A stretch of DNA of 64,000 bases from Ornithinimicrobium pekingense DSM 21552 (GCF_000421185.1 NZ_ATWJ01000012.1:124001-188000); one strand, 5' to 3'. Shown: positions 49,263-59,661, counted from the stretch's first letter. A program made the numbers and translations. Notes: generated by a model not told the origin, from the sequence alone.

Positions 49263-50479
49263 GACAGGACGCCGGGAGCCGACGCCGCGTCGCGGTCGTC
49301 CAGCCGCGAGCTCAGCCGGTGCTCGTCGGTGGCCCCGGTGGGTCCCATGACCCTCGCCAGCTGGCTCATCAGGCTGTTGTCCACAGCCGTGGCCGTGCCG
49401 TCGGCGACCAGGACCGCGATGCGCTCGCCCAGCTCCTGGGTCGAGGCCCCCATCTGCTCACCGGCCAGCGCCGGCAGTCCGGCCAGCACCGCGCCCGTGG
49501 CGGCCTCGACCGCGGCGGCGGCCTCGCCCTCGCCGAGGTGGCCGAGCATCATGGCCAGCGACAGGCAGGCCCCGGCCGGGTTGGCCCAGCCCTTGCCCGC
49601 GATGTCCGGCGCCGAGCCGTGGATCGGCTCGAACATGCTCGGGGCGCTGCCGTCGAGGTTGAGGTTGCCGCTGGCCGCCACCCCCAGGCCGCCCTGCAGG
49701 ACCGCGCCGAGGTCGGTGACGATGTCGCCGAAGAGGTTGTCGGTCACCACGACGTCGAAGCGCTCGGGGCTCACCGGCAGGTGCATGCACATCGCGTCGA
49801 CGTGGACGTAGTCGGTCTCCACCTCCGGGTAGCGCTGTCCCACGCTGTCCATCACGGCGGTCCACAGCTTGCCGGCCTCGACGAGCACGTTGGTCTTGTG
49901 GCACAGCGTCAGCCTCCGGCGCCGCACCGACGCCAGCCGGTAGGCGAAGTCGACGGCGCGCTCCACCGCATACCAGGTGTTGACCGACTCCTGGACCGCC
50001 ACCTGCGCAGGGGTGCCCGCGTGCACGGTGCTGCCCTGCGCGACGTAGGCGCCCTCGGTGTTCTCGCGCACGATGACCAGGTCGCAGCGCTCGGGGGTCA
50101 GCCCCGCGATCGGGGTGGGCACCCCCGGGTAGAGGCGGACTGGGCGCAGGTTGATCGCCTGCCGCATCTCGCGGCGCAGCGCCAGGATGACGCCGCGCTC
50201 GAGGATCCCCGGCGTGACGCTCGGGCTGCCGATCGCCCCGAAGAGGATGGCGTCGTGCTCGCGCAGCCGCCCGACCATCTCCTCGGTGAGCAGCTCGCCG
50301 GTCTCTGCGTAGTGGTCGGCTCCCAGCGGCACGTCGGTCCGGTCGGTGCCGAAGCCGAACCGCCGCTGCGCCGCGTCGAGCACCGTGAGCGCGGCCTGCG
50401 TCACCTCCGGACCGACGCCGTCCCCGGGCAGGACGGCGATGCTGTGGCTGCGGGACGGCGTGGCCTGCGGCGTCGACAT
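49259..50479 (-). CDS. leuB: 3-isopropylmalate dehydrogenase
   Basis: 406 residues; the last ~45 residues (after LADGTATAV) are an extra low-complexity tail. Catalyses the NAD-dependent step of leucine synthesis. Motifs: IAVLPGDGVGPEVTQAAL, GAIGSPSVTPGILERGVIL, the substrate arginines in LALRREMRQAINLRPVRLYP, VIVRENTEGAYV, VTDNLFGDIVTDLGAVLQGG and EPIHGSAPDIAGKG. Its GVILALRR helix and divergence from leuCD distinguish it from the tartrate dehydrogenase paralogs at 1,869 and 6,044. First gene of the leftward unit. Confidence 0.9.
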   Translation of the reverse strand: MSTPQATPSRSHSIAVLPGDGVGPEVTQAALTVLDAAQRRFGFGTDRTDVPLGADHYAETGELLTEEMVGRLREHDAILFGAIGSPSVTPGILERGVILALRREMRQAINLRPVRLYPGVPTPIAGLTPERCDLVIVRENTEGAYVAQGSTVHAGTPAQVAVQESVNTWYAVERAVDFAYRLASVRRRRLTLCHKTNVLVEAGKLWTAVMDSVGQRYPEVETDYVHVDAMCMHLPVSPERFDVVVTDNLFGDIVTDLGAVLQGGLGVAASGNLNLDGSAPSMFEPIHGSAPDIAGKGWANPAGACLSLAMMLGHLGEGEAAAAVEAATGAVLAGLPALAGEQMGASTQELGERIAVLVADGTATAVDNSLMSQLARVMGPTGATDEHRLSSRLDDRDAASAPGVLS

Positions 50480-50570
50480 GTGATGAACCTCATTTACGTG
50501 GCGTCAAAGGGCGACCCTAGTATGGGTCCTTCAACCTATCCCGCACACATGGTGAGAAGGGGGCCCGCCC
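50480..50570. promoter_or_regulatory. Divergent leuB / leuCD promoter region
   Basis: 91 bp. Rightward, TAGTAT (50518-50523) is a -10 with TTACGT 18 bases upstream; GAGAAGGGGG precedes the leuC ATG. Leftward, TTGACG (plus-strand CGTCAA, 50502-50507) is a good -35 but its -10 is unclear. There is no leucine-rich leader peptide or attenuator hairpin, so control is probably by a repressor at the overlapping promoters. Confidence 0.5.
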
Positions 50571-51983
50571 ATGCCCGGACTGACCCTGGCCGAGAAGCTC
50601 TGGACGCAGCACGTCGTGCGTTCTGCCGAAGGTGAGCCCGACCTTCTCTACATCGACCTTCACCTGATCCACGAGGTGACCAGCCCGCAGGCCTTCGACG
50701 GGCTGCGGGCCGCGGGGCGCCCGGTGCGGCGCCCGGACCTGACGCTGGCGACCGAGGACCACAACACGCCCACGACGCTGGGCCCGGTGACCGACCCGGT
50801 CTCGCGCACCCAGCTGGAGGCGCTGAAGGCCAACTGCGAGCAGTTCGGGATCGTGCACCACGAGCGGGGGCGGCGCGGGCAGGGCATCGTGCACGTCATC
50901 GGCCCGGAGCTGGGTCTGACGCAGCCGGGTATGACGATCGTGTGCGGCGACTCCCACACCTCCACCCACGGTGCGTTTGGCGCGCTGGCCTTCGGGATCG
51001 GCACCTCCGAGGTCGAGCACGTGCTGGCCACCCAGACGCTGCCGCTGAAGCCGTTCCGGACGATGGCCGTCACCGTCGACGGGGACCTGCCGGCGGGGGT
51101 GAGCGCCAAGGACATCATCCTGGCGGTCATCAACCGGATCGGCACCGGCGGCGGGCAGGGTTACGTGCTGGAGTACCGCGGCAGCGCGATCGAGGCGTTG
51201 TCGATGGAGGGGCGGATGACGATCTGCAACATGTCGATCGAGGCCGGCGCGCGGGCCGGGATGGTCGCTCCCGACGAGAAGACCTTCGCCTACCTGCAGG
51301 GCCGCCCGCACGCGCCGCAGGGAGCGGACTGGGACGCGGCGGTGGCGGCGTGGCGCGAGCTGCGCACCGACGACGACGCCGTCTTCGACGCCGAGGTCCG
51401 TCTCGACGCCTCCGAGCTGACCCCCTACGTCACCTGGGGCACCAACCCGGGCCAGTCCGTGCAGCTGGGCCAGGCCGTGCCCGACCCGGAGTCCTTCGGC
51501 GACGACGACGCCAAGGACACCGCGCGCCGCGCGCTGGAGTACATGGACCTGGCCCCCGGCACGCCGATGCGCGAGGTCGGCGTCGATGTCGTCTTCCTCG
51601 GCTCGTGCACGAACGGGCGCATCGAGGACCTGCGCGTCGCCGCCGAGGTGCTGCGCGGCCGCCGGGTCGCCGAGGGTGTCCAGCTGCTGGTGGTGCCCGG
51701 GTCCCACGCGGTGCGGCTGCAGGCCGAGGCCGAGGGCCTGGACGAGGTGTTCACCGCCGCCGGTGGTGACTGGCGCCTGGCGGGGTGCTCGATGTGCCTG
51801 GGCATGAACCCCGACCAGCTCGCCCCCGAGCAGCGCTGCGCCTCCACGTCCAACCGCAACTTCGAGGGCCGTCAGGGCGCCCGTGGCCGCACCCACCTGG
51901 TCTCCCCGGCCGTGGCCGCCGCGACCGCGGTCCGCGGCACCCTGTCCTCCCCGGCCGACCTGACCCAGGAGGCACTGGTCTGA
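50571..51983 (+). CDS. leuC: 3-isopropylmalate dehydratase large subunit
   Basis: 470 residues. Isomerises 2- to 3-isopropylmalate with LeuD. Aconitase-fold motifs are complete: [52 protein letters not shown] and [13 protein letters not shown]; the three cluster cysteines are in SCTNG and the C-S-M-C pair. The stop shares a base with the leuD start (TGATG). Confidence 0.97.
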   Translation: MPGLTLAEKLWTQHVVRSAEGEPDLLYIDLHLIHEVTSPQAFDGLRAAGRPVRRPDLTLATEDHNTPTTLGPVTDPVSRTQLEALKANCEQFGIVHHERGRRGQGIVHVIGPELGLTQPGMTIVCGDSHTSTHGAFGALAFGIGTSEVEHVLATQTLPLKPFRTMAVTVDGDLPAGVSAKDIILAVINRIGTGGGQGYVLEYRGSAIEALSMEGRMTICNMSIEAGARAGMVAPDEKTFAYLQGRPHAPQGADWDAAVAAWRELRTDDDAVFDAEVRLDASELTPYVTWGTNPGQSVQLGQAVPDPESFGDDDAKDTARRALEYMDLAPGTPMREVGVDVVFLGSCTNGRIEDLRVAAEVLRGRRVAEGVQLLVVPGSHAVRLQAEAEGLDEVFTAAGGDWRLAGCSMCLGMNPDQLAPEQRCASTSNRNFEGRQGARGRTHLVSPAVAAATAVRGTLSSPADLTQEALV

Positions 51984-52582
51984 TGGAGAAGTTCACCACC
52001 CACACCGGCATCGGCGTCCCGCTGCGCCGCTCCGACGTCGACACCGACCAGATCATCCCGGCCCACTACCTCAAGCGCGTCTCCCGCACCGGCTTCGAGG
52101 ACGGCCTGTTCGCGCGGTGGCGCGAGGACCCCGCCTTCGTGCTCAACCAGCCGGCCTACGCCGGCGGGTCCGTGCTCGTGGCCGGTCCTGACTTCGGCAC
52201 CGGTTCCTCCCGCGAGCACGCGGTCTGGGCGCTGCAGCAGTACGGCTTCCGCGCGGTGCTCTCCTCCCGTTTCGCCGACATCTTCCGCGGCAACTCCGGC
52301 AAGGGCGGCCTGCTCACCGCCCAGCTCGACCAGGGTGACATCGAGCTGATCTGGAAGCAGCTGGAGGCCGAGCCCGGCACGACCATCACCGTCGACCTGC
52401 CCGCCCGCCAGGTCACCTGCGCCGACATCGTGGCCCCCTTCACCATCGACGACTACGTCGCCTGGCGCCTCGAGAACGGTCTGGACGACATCTCCCTCAC
52501 CCTGCGCCACGAGGACGACATCGCCACCTACGAGGCCACCCGCCCCTCGTTCAGACCCGTCGTCACCGACGCCGTCGAGTAG
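51983..52582 (+). CDS. leuD: 3-isopropylmalate dehydratase small subunit
   Basis: 199 residues. Swivel domain with [40 protein letters not shown] and [16 protein letters not shown], all characteristic of LeuD. Partner of LeuC and coupled to it. Followed by an unusually long inverted repeat that ends the unit. Confidence 0.97.
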   Translation: MEKFTTHTGIGVPLRRSDVDTDQIIPAHYLKRVSRTGFEDGLFARWREDPAFVLNQPAYAGGSVLVAGPDFGTGSSREHAVWALQQYGFRAVLSSRFADIFRGNSGKGGLLTAQLDQGDIELIWKQLEAEPGTTITVDLPARQVTCADIVAPFTIDDYVAWRLENGLDDISLTLRHEDDIATYEATRPSFRPVVTDAVE

Positions 52583-52611
52583 CCACCCGCCGCGGGCCTC
52601 GCGCAGCCTCC

Positions 52612-52693
52612 CGCCGCAGCCCCGTGCCGGTCTCTCGTGACACGGTGGTCGTCGGAACGACCACCGTGTCACGAGAGGGGCGGGGCTGCGGCG
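52612..52693. terminator. Very long two-tier hairpin between convergent leuD and M14 peptidase genes
   Basis: Inner stem: 21 perfect base pairs (52632-52652 with 52657-52677) closed by a 4-base loop CGGA. Outer stem: 13 perfect pairs (52612-52624 with 52681-52693), separated from the inner one by 7 and 3 unpaired bases. In all, 34 paired positions in 82 bp. It can act as a terminator in both directions; no T-run is present. Confidence 0.8.
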
Positions 52694-52711
52694 AGGGCCG
52701 GCTGCTGCTGA

Positions 52712-55306
52712 CTACTCCTCGGGGGTGGCCCAGAAGATCGCCTGACCGATCTGGCTCTGACCGCCCTTGGGGTGCGTGCGGAAGGTCGGCGACGTGCCGA
52801 ACACCACCGCCCGGCCGCCGTCGGCCGACTCGCCGGAGATGACCGAGGCGTTGCCGCCGGCCGCCGTGGGGCCGTCGCCGGCGCCGGTGTCCACCCAGTG
52901 GCCTGCCAGCAGCGGGTTGCCCTCGGCGTAGGTCTGCTCGGCGCGCGTGCCCTCTCCCAGGCCGGTGTACCACTGCGCCGGGTAGATGAAGGCGTGGTCC
53001 TGGGCGTGGTCGGCCAGGATCGACCCCTCCGGGGTGTCGACCGCGACGATGCCGTTGCCGCTGCGGTTGCCGTCGACGGCCGTCGCCGACACCAGGCCGA
53101 AGGCGGTGGCGGCGTCGAAGGCCCCCGTGCCCTCGCCGACCAGCGCGTGCCCGTCGGCGAGCCAGGCCTCGGTGACCGCGCGACCGTTGACCTGCGCCTC
53201 GTCGAAGTTGAGGCTCGCCCCGAGCCAGAGGACGTCCAGGTCGTCCAGCGACGTCGTGCCGTCCTCGATCGTCGACGTCGACACCTGGACCGGGTCGAAG
53301 CCGAGCTGGAGCAGCGTGTGCAGGTCGTCCTGGTCGCCGGTGTAGCCGATCTCGACCTCGTCCAGCTCCTTGGCGTCGCCGGAGCGCACCTCGCGCACCT
53401 CCGACCGCCTGGCCTCGCGGAAGGCGATGTCGTGCTCCTCGGCCACCCTGGCCGCGAGCCGGCGCGAGTCCCGGCCGACCAGGGCGCGGCCCGAGTCGAG
53501 CAGCCAGACGTCGGCGTCCTCCTCGAGCAGGGCGTTGAGCGCGACGTAGTCGCCCACGCCCGCCACCTCGAAGGTCACGTGGTCGGCCCGCCTGGGGAAG
53601 TCCGCCTGACGGGTCGGGCGGTCGACGCGCTTGGTGCCGCGGACCGGGCCGTCGGTGACGTCCCCGACCTTGTGCACGGTGGCGCCCCACAGGTAGGAGT
53701 AGCTCCAGGCCGAGATGTCGTACATCGTCGGGACCTTGTCCGAGATGTCGCTGCCGAGATCGAGCAGGGCGTTGGCCAGGGCGCGCTTGGACTGGGCCAT
53801 GTCGACCACGTAGGAGCCGCGCTCGTAGCGCGTGCCGTCGATCCGCGCCGGGCCGCCCAGCCGGCGCACCTCGATGTCGTGCAGCAGCAGCTGCTCGACC
53901 AGCGCCGTCGCGTCGCTGACCGAGCGCTGGTCCTCGCCCATCGGGATGACGTAGGCCCGCGGCAGCTCGACCGGGTCCTGGTCGTCGGTGACGTCCCACA
54001 GCGGCTTCCACTGGTCCGGGCCGGGGACCTCGTCGATGTTCTCCAGCGTCAGCGGGGTCTTGGGCTCCCCGGACAGCGCACGGCGGAAGAACTCGATCTG
54101 GTTGTCCAGGATCTCCTCGTCGTGCTCGTGCAGGTAGTCCACGGTCGTGCGGATGACCTGCTCGGCGACGGCGACGTTGGTCGCTGCCCGCTCCGGGGTC
54201 TGCCGGCCGTCGGTGCGCCCCAGGGGAAGCTCGACCGTGCTGGTGAGCGCCCCGTAGAACGCGGCGTACTGCGCCGTGAAGATCGGCGGGTAGTCGTCCC
54301 AGCCCGAGGGGGTGTCGCGGTAGGGGATCTTGATGCCGTCAGCGTCGGTCAGCGGGTTGCCCGGGATGTCCGCGGCGACGACGTCCTCCTCGATCTGCAG
54401 GGCCAGGGCGTAGTTGTGCGGGATGAACAGGTCGTACTCGTAGTTCTCCCCGTGCGGCGGGCCGGTCGGCTCGACCTGCAGCTGCCCGGTGTAGCCGTGG
54501 ATGTCCGAGGCGTAGAGCGCCAGCAGCGACTGCGCGGTGCGCACGAAGGACTCCGACTCCGGCGTCACGTTCGTGATCATGTCGCGGTTCTCGTCGAAGT
54601 TCAGGGCGGTGCGCCGCTGCCCCAGGTAACGACCGTCCGGGTTGAGCGTCAGGGAGAAGTAGAGCCGGTGCCCGGTCAGCAGGTCCTCGACCTCCTCCCA
54701 GGGTGCCGTCGCCAGCTCCTCGATGTAGCGCAGCGAGGCGTCGGTGCCCTCCCACTCGTTGCCGTGGATGTTGGCGGAGAACCAGACCGGCGTCTTGTAG
54801 TCCCGCTGCAGCTTCGTGTCGCGGGCCGCCTTGCGGGGCTCGTGCTGGATCATCTCCCGGTATGCCGTCTGCCGGCGCGTCTCGTGGCGCCGCTCCGGCG
54901 CGGTGACGGTCACCAGGTACAGGTCCCGGCCGTTCGTCGACTGACCGACCACCTGCACCGAGACCCGGTCGCTGCTGGCCATCAGCTCGTTGAGGCGCGG
55001 GGCCAGGTCGGCGTAGCCGACGAGGTCGCCGGCGTAGGAGGCGTCGGCCGGGTCGGGGTCGAAGACGCGCAGCTCGGGCTGGTAGGGGTAGGAGCTCGGC
55101 ATGTCCAGCCCTGCCGGGTCCTGCTTCGGGGCGCGGGGGCCACGCTCGCCCTTGTGGTGCGCCGGGCCGGCGCTCTCCGAGCCACCCTTGCCGTTGCCGT
55201 TGCCGCGCACGGGGTCGGAGGTGGCGGTGGGCGCGACGGCGAGCGTCAGCGCCAGCGACGAGGCCAGCGCACCGACCACGGTGCGCCGCTGCGGGGTGAG
55301 TGGCAT
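52712..55306 (-). CDS. Secreted M14 zinc carboxypeptidase
   Basis: 864 residues. Signal peptide MPLTPQRRTVVGALASSLAL with a twin-arginine (RR-T-V-V) look, cut near residue 30. Catalytic domain ~85-400: zinc ligands H181 and E184 (SANIHGNEWEGTDAS) and H270 (DIHGYTGQL), LNPDGRYLGQRR and NFDENRDM for substrate binding, catalytic glutamate in TSTVELPLGR. About 450 further residues form two or more C-terminal domains of unknown role. A clean ribosome site AGGAG precedes the ATG. Probably digests peptides or peptidoglycan fragments outside the cell. The gene is alone. Confidence 0.88.
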   Translation of the reverse strand: MPLTPQRRTVVGALASSLALTLAVAPTATSDPVRGNGNGKGGSESAGPAHHKGERGPRAPKQDPAGLDMPSSYPYQPELRVFDPDPADASYAGDLVGYADLAPRLNELMASSDRVSVQVVGQSTNGRDLYLVTVTAPERRHETRRQTAYREMIQHEPRKAARDTKLQRDYKTPVWFSANIHGNEWEGTDASLRYIEELATAPWEEVEDLLTGHRLYFSLTLNPDGRYLGQRRTALNFDENRDMITNVTPESESFVRTAQSLLALYASDIHGYTGQLQVEPTGPPHGENYEYDLFIPHNYALALQIEEDVVAADIPGNPLTDADGIKIPYRDTPSGWDDYPPIFTAQYAAFYGALTSTVELPLGRTDGRQTPERAATNVAVAEQVIRTTVDYLHEHDEEILDNQIEFFRRALSGEPKTPLTLENIDEVPGPDQWKPLWDVTDDQDPVELPRAYVIPMGEDQRSVSDATALVEQLLLHDIEVRRLGGPARIDGTRYERGSYVVDMAQSKRALANALLDLGSDISDKVPTMYDISAWSYSYLWGATVHKVGDVTDGPVRGTKRVDRPTRQADFPRRADHVTFEVAGVGDYVALNALLEEDADVWLLDSGRALVGRDSRRLAARVAEEHDIAFREARRSEVREVRSGDAKELDEVEIGYTGDQDDLHTLLQLGFDPVQVSTSTIEDGTTSLDDLDVLWLGASLNFDEAQVNGRAVTEAWLADGHALVGEGTGAFDAATAFGLVSATAVDGNRSGNGIVAVDTPEGSILADHAQDHAFIYPAQWYTGLGEGTRAEQTYAEGNPLLAGHWVDTGAGDGPTAAGGNASVISGESADGGRAVVFGTSPTFRTHPKGGQSQIGQAIFWATPEE

Positions 55307-55433
55307 GGGGATCTCCTGGGTTCGCCGATGAACGCGGTCGGCAGGTGTGCCGTCCGTCCACTGTGCGCCTCTGGGAGAGGCAGGAGAAGGGGTCCGGGCC
55401 AGAATTGACCGAACCCTTACCGTTACCGGCCGG

Positions 55434-56918
55434 TCACCCCATGGAGCGGTAGCGCTCGTGCCGCGCGCGCAGCCGCTCCTCCCGCGGCATGGCCAGCAGC
55501 TCGGCCAGGTGGGCCCCGGTCGAGGCCACGACGCGTCGGCAGAACTCGGCGGGCTCGCGGGAGGCGTCGGGATGCTCGGGCACGATCTCGTCGACGACCC
55601 CGCTGGCGCGCAGGTCCACGGAGCGTATGCGGTGCAGCTGCGCCATCTGCGGCGCGCGCTCCCCCGTGCGGTGGACGATCGCGCTGGCCCCCTCCGGCGG
55701 CAGCGGCGCCACCCAGCCGTGCTCGGCGCAGACGGTGCGGTCGGCGGGCATGAGAGCCAGGGCCCCGCCGCCGGTGCCCTCGCCCAGGATCACCGAGACG
55801 ACCGGCACGGGGACGGTGGCGAGGGCGGCCAGGCAGCGGGCGATCTCCCCGCCCATCCCGCCGTGCTCGGCCTCGGTGGACAGCTCGGCGCCGGGGGTGT
55901 CGACGACGGTGACCACCGGCAGGTCGAGCTCCTCGGCGAGGGCGAAGCCGCGCTGGGCGACCCGCAGGGCGCCCGGGCCGAGGTAGGCGTGCTGCTGGGC
56001 CTTGCGGTCCTGGCCGACGAGCACGCAGGAGAAGCCGGGAAAGCGGGCCATACCCATGATGACGGTGAGGTCGGACTCCCCCGACCCGGTGCCGCGCAGG
56101 GGGATGAAGGTCTCGGCGCCCAGGCGCAGCAGCTCGCGCAGCCCGGGGCGGTCCGGACGGCGCGTGGCCTCCACCGAGGACCAGGCGTCCCGGGCCTGCA
56201 GGACCGCGGTGTCCGGCTCGGTGCCGTGCCGTCCGTGCGGCTCCTGCGGCGAGAGCAGCACCCGCAGCGCGTCGATCGCCACGGGGCGCAGCTGCTCCAG
56301 CGGGACGACGCCGTCGATGACGCCGCGGTGGGCGAGGTTCTCGGCGACCTGGACACCCTCGGGGAAGGGCTCGCCGCGGATGACCTCGCGCACGCGCGGG
56401 CCGAGGAAGCCGATGAGGGCTCCGGGCTCGGCGATCGAGAGGTGCCCCAGGGAGCCCCACGAGGCCAGGACGCCGCCGGTCGTGGGGTCGCGCAGGTAGA
56501 CGAGGTAGGGCAGCCCGGCGCGGCGGTGGGCCGCGACGGCCTGGCCGATCTTGACCATCTGCACGAAGGCGGGGGTGCCCTCCTGCATCCGGGTGCCGCC
56601 CGAGGACGGCGAGGCCAGCATCGGCAGCCCTTCGGCGGTGGCGCGCTCGAAGGCCCGCGTCACCCGCTCGCTGGCCGCGGAGCCGACCGACCCGGCGAGG
56701 AAGGCGAACTCCCCGGCGACCACCGCCACGCGGCGGCCGTCGAGCCGGCCCTCGCCGGTGAGCACGGCCTCGTCGACCCCGCTGCGCTCGCGCGCCCGGG
56801 CCAGCTGCTCGGTATACTCCGCCCCGAGGTCGGGCTGCTGCGGCTCGGTGTCCCAGGAGGTGAAGGACCCCTCGTCGAGGACGGCCTCGAGCACCTGCCG
56901 GGCGCGCAGCCGGGTCAC
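55434..56918 (-). CDS. AccD-AccA-like acetyl-CoA carboxyltransferase fusion protein
   Basis: 494 residues. The N-terminal half is an AccD (beta) carboxyltransferase domain ([58 protein letters not shown]); the C-terminal half is an AccA (alpha) domain ([56 protein letters not shown]). The AccD zinc finger is absent. No biotin carboxylase or biotin carrier is encoded nearby. Sitting one base after a class III CoA-transferase, it may act on malonyl-CoA; malonate decarboxylase subunits have the same ancestry. GTG at 56918. Confidence 0.82.
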   Translation of the reverse strand: MTRLRARQVLEAVLDEGSFTSWDTEPQQPDLGAEYTEQLARARERSGVDEAVLTGEGRLDGRRVAVVAGEFAFLAGSVGSAASERVTRAFERATAEGLPMLASPSSGGTRMQEGTPAFVQMVKIGQAVAAHRRAGLPYLVYLRDPTTGGVLASWGSLGHLSIAEPGALIGFLGPRVREVIRGEPFPEGVQVAENLAHRGVIDGVVPLEQLRPVAIDALRVLLSPQEPHGRHGTEPDTAVLQARDAWSSVEATRRPDRPGLRELLRLGAETFIPLRGTGSGESDLTVIMGMARFPGFSCVLVGQDRKAQQHAYLGPGALRVAQRGFALAEELDLPVVTVVDTPGAELSTEAEHGGMGGEIARCLAALATVPVPVVSVILGEGTGGGALALMPADRTVCAEHGWVAPLPPEGASAIVHRTGERAPQMAQLHRIRSVDLRASGVVDEIVPEHPDASREPAEFCRRVVASTGAHLAELLAMPREERLRARHERYRSMG

Positions 56919-56919
56919 C

Positions 56920-58134
56920 TCAGCCCTCCTGCAGCCAGGCGCGGACGGCCGGCCCGTGCTCGTCGAGCAGCGGCGGGCTGGTGTGCGTGGTCGGCGTCGT
57001 CTCGGTGCCGTCCGGGGCGAAGAAGCGCAGCGGCGGCCCGGGCAGCTGGACGGTGCCCAGCGTCGGGTGCTCGACGTCGACGAGCAGGCCCTGGGAGCGG
57101 GTCTGGTCCCAGTCGTAGACCTCGTCCAGCGTGCGCACCTTGCCGGCAGGGACGCCCGCGGCCGAGAGCCGGCCCAGCAGCGTCTCGCCGTCGAGGTCGG
57201 CGAAGGTCTCCTCCAGCAGGGCGATGACCTGCGGGCGGTTCGCCACCCGCTCGGCGTTGGTGGCCATCCCCTCGGCGTCGGGGTCGAGCCCGAGCTCGGC
57301 GCACAGCCGTCGCCACAGGCTCTCGTTGCCGCAGGCGATCTGGACCGCGCCGCCGCGGCAGCGGAACAAGCCGTAGGGCGCGATCGAGGGGTGATGGTTG
57401 CCCTGCGCGCGCGGCACCTGTCCGGCGACCGTCCACCGGGTGCCCTGGAAGGCGTGCACCCCCACGATCGAGGCCAGCAGCGAGGTGCGCACGACCTGGC
57501 CCCGGCCGGTGCGCTCACGCTCCAGCAGCGCCGCGAGCACGCCGTAGGCGCCGTACATGCCCGAGAGCAGGTCACCGATCGGCACCCCGACCCGCTGCGG
57601 GTCCTCCGGACCCGAGCCGGTCAGCGACATCAGCCCCGCCTCCCCCTGGGCGATCTGGTCGTAGCCGGCGCGCCCGCCCTCGGGCCCGTCGTGGCCGAAA
57701 CCGGAGATCGACAGCACCACCAGGCGCGGGTTGAGCTCGGCCAGGTGCTCCGGCGGGAAGCCGAGCCGGTCCAGCGTGCCGGGCCGGAAGTTCTCCATGA
57801 GCACGTCCGCGCGCCGCAGCAGCGCGGTGAGCACGTCCCGGCCGTCCTGGGACTTCAGGTCCAGGGCCACCGACTCCTTGTTGCGGTTGCACGACAGGAA
57901 GTAGGTCGCCACGTCGTGCCCGTCGGAGCCCTCCACGAACGGTGGCCCCCACGAGCGCGTGTCGTCACCGGTGCCCGGCGTCTCCACCTTGACCACCCGC
58001 GCTCCCAGGTCGGCCATCATCATCCCGGCGTGCGGACCCGCCAGCGCGCGGGTCAGGTCGACCACGAGCGTCCCGGACAGCGGTCCGCCGCGGCCCTCCT
58101 GGTCCTCGGTCGGGTCGGCGGTCGGGTCGGTCAT
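56920..58134 (-). CDS. Class III (CaiB/BaiF) CoA-transferase
   Basis: 404 residues. Motifs: [71 protein letters not shown], and the catalytic aspartate in [20 protein letters not shown]. It moves CoA between two carboxylic acids. Start at the ATG at 58134, with AAGGAG seven bases upstream; the longer frame is not supported. It is divergent from the ring-opening amidohydrolase. Malonate released from a ring-opened ureide would be a sensible acceptor, but no sequence feature proves it. Confidence 0.9.
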   Translation of the reverse strand: MTDPTADPTEDQEGRGGPLSGTLVVDLTRALAGPHAGMMMADLGARVVKVETPGTGDDTRSWGPPFVEGSDGHDVATYFLSCNRNKESVALDLKSQDGRDVLTALLRRADVLMENFRPGTLDRLGFPPEHLAELNPRLVVLSISGFGHDGPEGGRAGYDQIAQGEAGLMSLTGSGPEDPQRVGVPIGDLLSGMYGAYGVLAALLERERTGRGQVVRTSLLASIVGVHAFQGTRWTVAGQVPRAQGNHHPSIAPYGLFRCRGGAVQIACGNESLWRRLCAELGLDPDAEGMATNAERVANRPQVIALLEETFADLDGETLLGRLSAAGVPAGKVRTLDEVYDWDQTRSQGLLVDVEHPTLGTVQLPGPPLRFFAPDGTETTPTTHTSPPLLDEHGPAVRAWLQEG

Positions 58135-58371
58135 CGACGCTCCTTGAGGCTGTGGGCGAGAGGCGGGCGGGTTCCCCATACCCAATCAGGTGCGCCTCCG
58201 GGCCGCGCACGCAAGGTCTCATCGCGATCCGCCCGCTTTTCTGGCAACTTCTGCCGAGAGCGCACCGTGGTCCCGGGCCTAGCCTTGGCAGGACGGTGCT
58301 CTCGCCCCTGCCGCGGTCCCGCGGCGGCCGGGCCGGCGCCGACCAGCAGTCGAGACGAAAGGTATGAGGGC
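58135..58371. promoter_or_regulatory. Divergent control region of the ring-opening cluster
   Basis: 237 bp without a gene. Rightward, TAGCCT (58280-58285) is a possible -10 about 85 bases before the ATG. Leftward, TTGCCA (plus-strand TGGCAA near 58242-58247) is a possible -35. An imperfect dyad GGCA-N5-TGCC around 58242-58255, inside a TTTTCTGGCAACTTC patch, is a candidate operator. No regulator gene lies in the cluster part that is visible. Confidence 0.35.
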
Positions 58372-59508
58372 ATGCCCGACCCCATCGAGGTACGCAAGGT
58401 CCCGATCCACTCCGTGAGCGACGCCAGCGAGTTCACCCGGCTGCTCGACGAGGGCGTCCTCGAGGCCGACCGCGTCCTGGCGATCATCGGCAAGACGGAG
58501 GGCAACGGCGGGGTCAACGACTACACCCGCATCATCGCCGACCGCGCCTTCCGCGAGGCGCTGATGGCCAAGGGCGTCGACCAGGACAAGGTCAGGCAGA
58601 TCCCGATCGTCTGGTCCGGCGGCACCGACGGCGTCATCAGCCCGCACGCGACGATCTTCGCCACCGTCGACCCGGCCTCCGTCGAGGCCACCGACGAGCC
58701 GCGGCTGACCGTCGGCATGGCGATGAGCGAGCCGATCCTGCCCGAGGAGATCGGGCGGATGGGCATGGTCGACAAGGTCGCCGACGCCGTGAAGGTCGCC
58801 ATGGAGCGCGCCGGCATCACCGACACCGCCGACGTGCACTACGTGCAGACCAAGACCCCGCTGCTGACGATCGACACGATCCGCGACGCGCACAGCCGGG
58901 GCGAGGACGTCTTCACCGACGACACGCTGACCTCCATGGACGTGTCCAACGGCACGACCGGCCTGGGCATCGCCAAGGCGCTGGGCGAGGTCGACGACCT
59001 GTCCGACGCCGACATCATGAAGGACCGCAGCAAGTACTCCGCCGTCGCGTCCTGCTCCTCCGGCGTCGAGCTCGACCGGGCCCAGGTGGTCGTGGTCGGC
59101 AACGCCACCGGTGTCGGCGGCCGCTACCGCATCGGCCACTCGGTGATGGAGCACGCGCTCGACCAGGACGGCATCTGGAACGCCATCAAGGACGCCGGGC
59201 TCGAGCTGCCCGACCGCCCGCACCGCGACGACCTCCAGGGCCGCCTCGTCAACGTCTTCCTCAAGTGCGAGGCCAGCGGTGACGGCAACGTCCTCGGCCG
59301 TCGCAACGCCATGCTGGACGACTCCGACGTGCACTGGCACCGCCAGATCAAGGCGGCCGTGGGTGGCGTCACCGCGGCCGTGACCGGCGACCCGGCCGTG
59401 TTCGTCTCCGTGTCGGCCGCCCACCAGGGCCCCGACGGTGGTGGCCCCGTGGCCGCGATCGTCGACCTGGGCGAGCAGCCGACGGGCTACGTGCCCCCCG
59501 CCTCCTGA
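58372..59508 (+). CDS. Ring-opening amidohydrolase (barbiturase / cyanuric acid hydrolase family)
   Basis: 378 residues of the small family that opens cyclic ureides (barbiturate, cyanurate and relatives). The three-fold repeat with three Lys-Ser dyads is intact: K41/S82 ([18 protein letters not shown]), K161/S230 ([16 protein letters not shown]) and K298/S348 ([17 protein letters not shown]). The C-terminal [14 protein letters not shown] loop is the metal-site region. Ring identity cannot be read with confidence; absence of biuret or allophanate hydrolases and presence of CoA-linked enzymes make a barbiturate-like substrate more likely than cyanurate. ATG at 58372 with GAGGG just upstream. 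Confidence 0.88.
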   Translation: MPDPIEVRKVPIHSVSDASEFTRLLDEGVLEADRVLAIIGKTEGNGGVNDYTRIIADRAFREALMAKGVDQDKVRQIPIVWSGGTDGVISPHATIFATVDPASVEATDEPRLTVGMAMSEPILPEEIGRMGMVDKVADAVKVAMERAGITDTADVHYVQTKTPLLTIDTIRDAHSRGEDVFTDDTLTSMDVSNGTTGLGIAKALGEVDDLSDADIMKDRSKYSAVASCSSGVELDRAQVVVVGNATGVGGRYRIGHSVMEHALDQDGIWNAIKDAGLELPDRPHRDDLQGRLVNVFLKCEASGDGNVLGRRNAMLDDSDVHWHRQIKAAVGGVTAAVTGDPAVFVSVSAAHQGPDGGGPVAAIVDLGEQPTGYVPPAS

Positions 59509-59536
59509 CCCGACGCCCGTCGGCCCGCGGCTGACG

Positions 59537-59590
59537 GACGCACAGCACGCGCCAGGTGTGGCCTCCCGCCACGCCTGGCGCGTCTGCGTC
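59537..59590. terminator. Hairpin after the ring-opening amidohydrolase
   Basis: Inner stem of 16 pairs with one T-G wobble (59547-59562 with 59568-59583), loop CTCCC; outer stem of 6 pairs (59537-59542 with 59585-59590). Lies between convergent genes. Strong terminator candidate for the rightward gene. Confidence 0.65.
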
Positions 59591-59598
59591 GGAGGCGA

Positions 59599-59608
59599 GG
59601 TATGCCGT
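59599..59608 (+). repeat. Intergenic copy of the dispersed decamer GGTATGCCGT
   Basis: The only non-coding copy among the eight plus-strand occurrences I found in this window (others begin at 10742, 17320, 34184, 40669, 48349, 54859 and 60996; one minus-strand copy at 11408-11417). Confidence 0.6.
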
Positions 59609-59661
59609 CAGGCGCGGGGCGCACCTGAGCGCGCCGGGCCGGCCCCCTCGCCACCACATCC

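Noticed and set aside
50549-50635. Possible leader peptide before leuC
   Set aside because: The small frame has no run of leucine codons and no competing hairpins follow it, so a leucine attenuator is not supported.
56551-59508. 985-residue plus-strand frame that would make a giant fusion ending in the ring-opening amidohydrolase
   Set aside because: The first ~607 codons are antisense to the CoA-transferase and carboxyltransferase and cross the divergent promoter region; the enzyme begins at ATG 58372, where homology starts.
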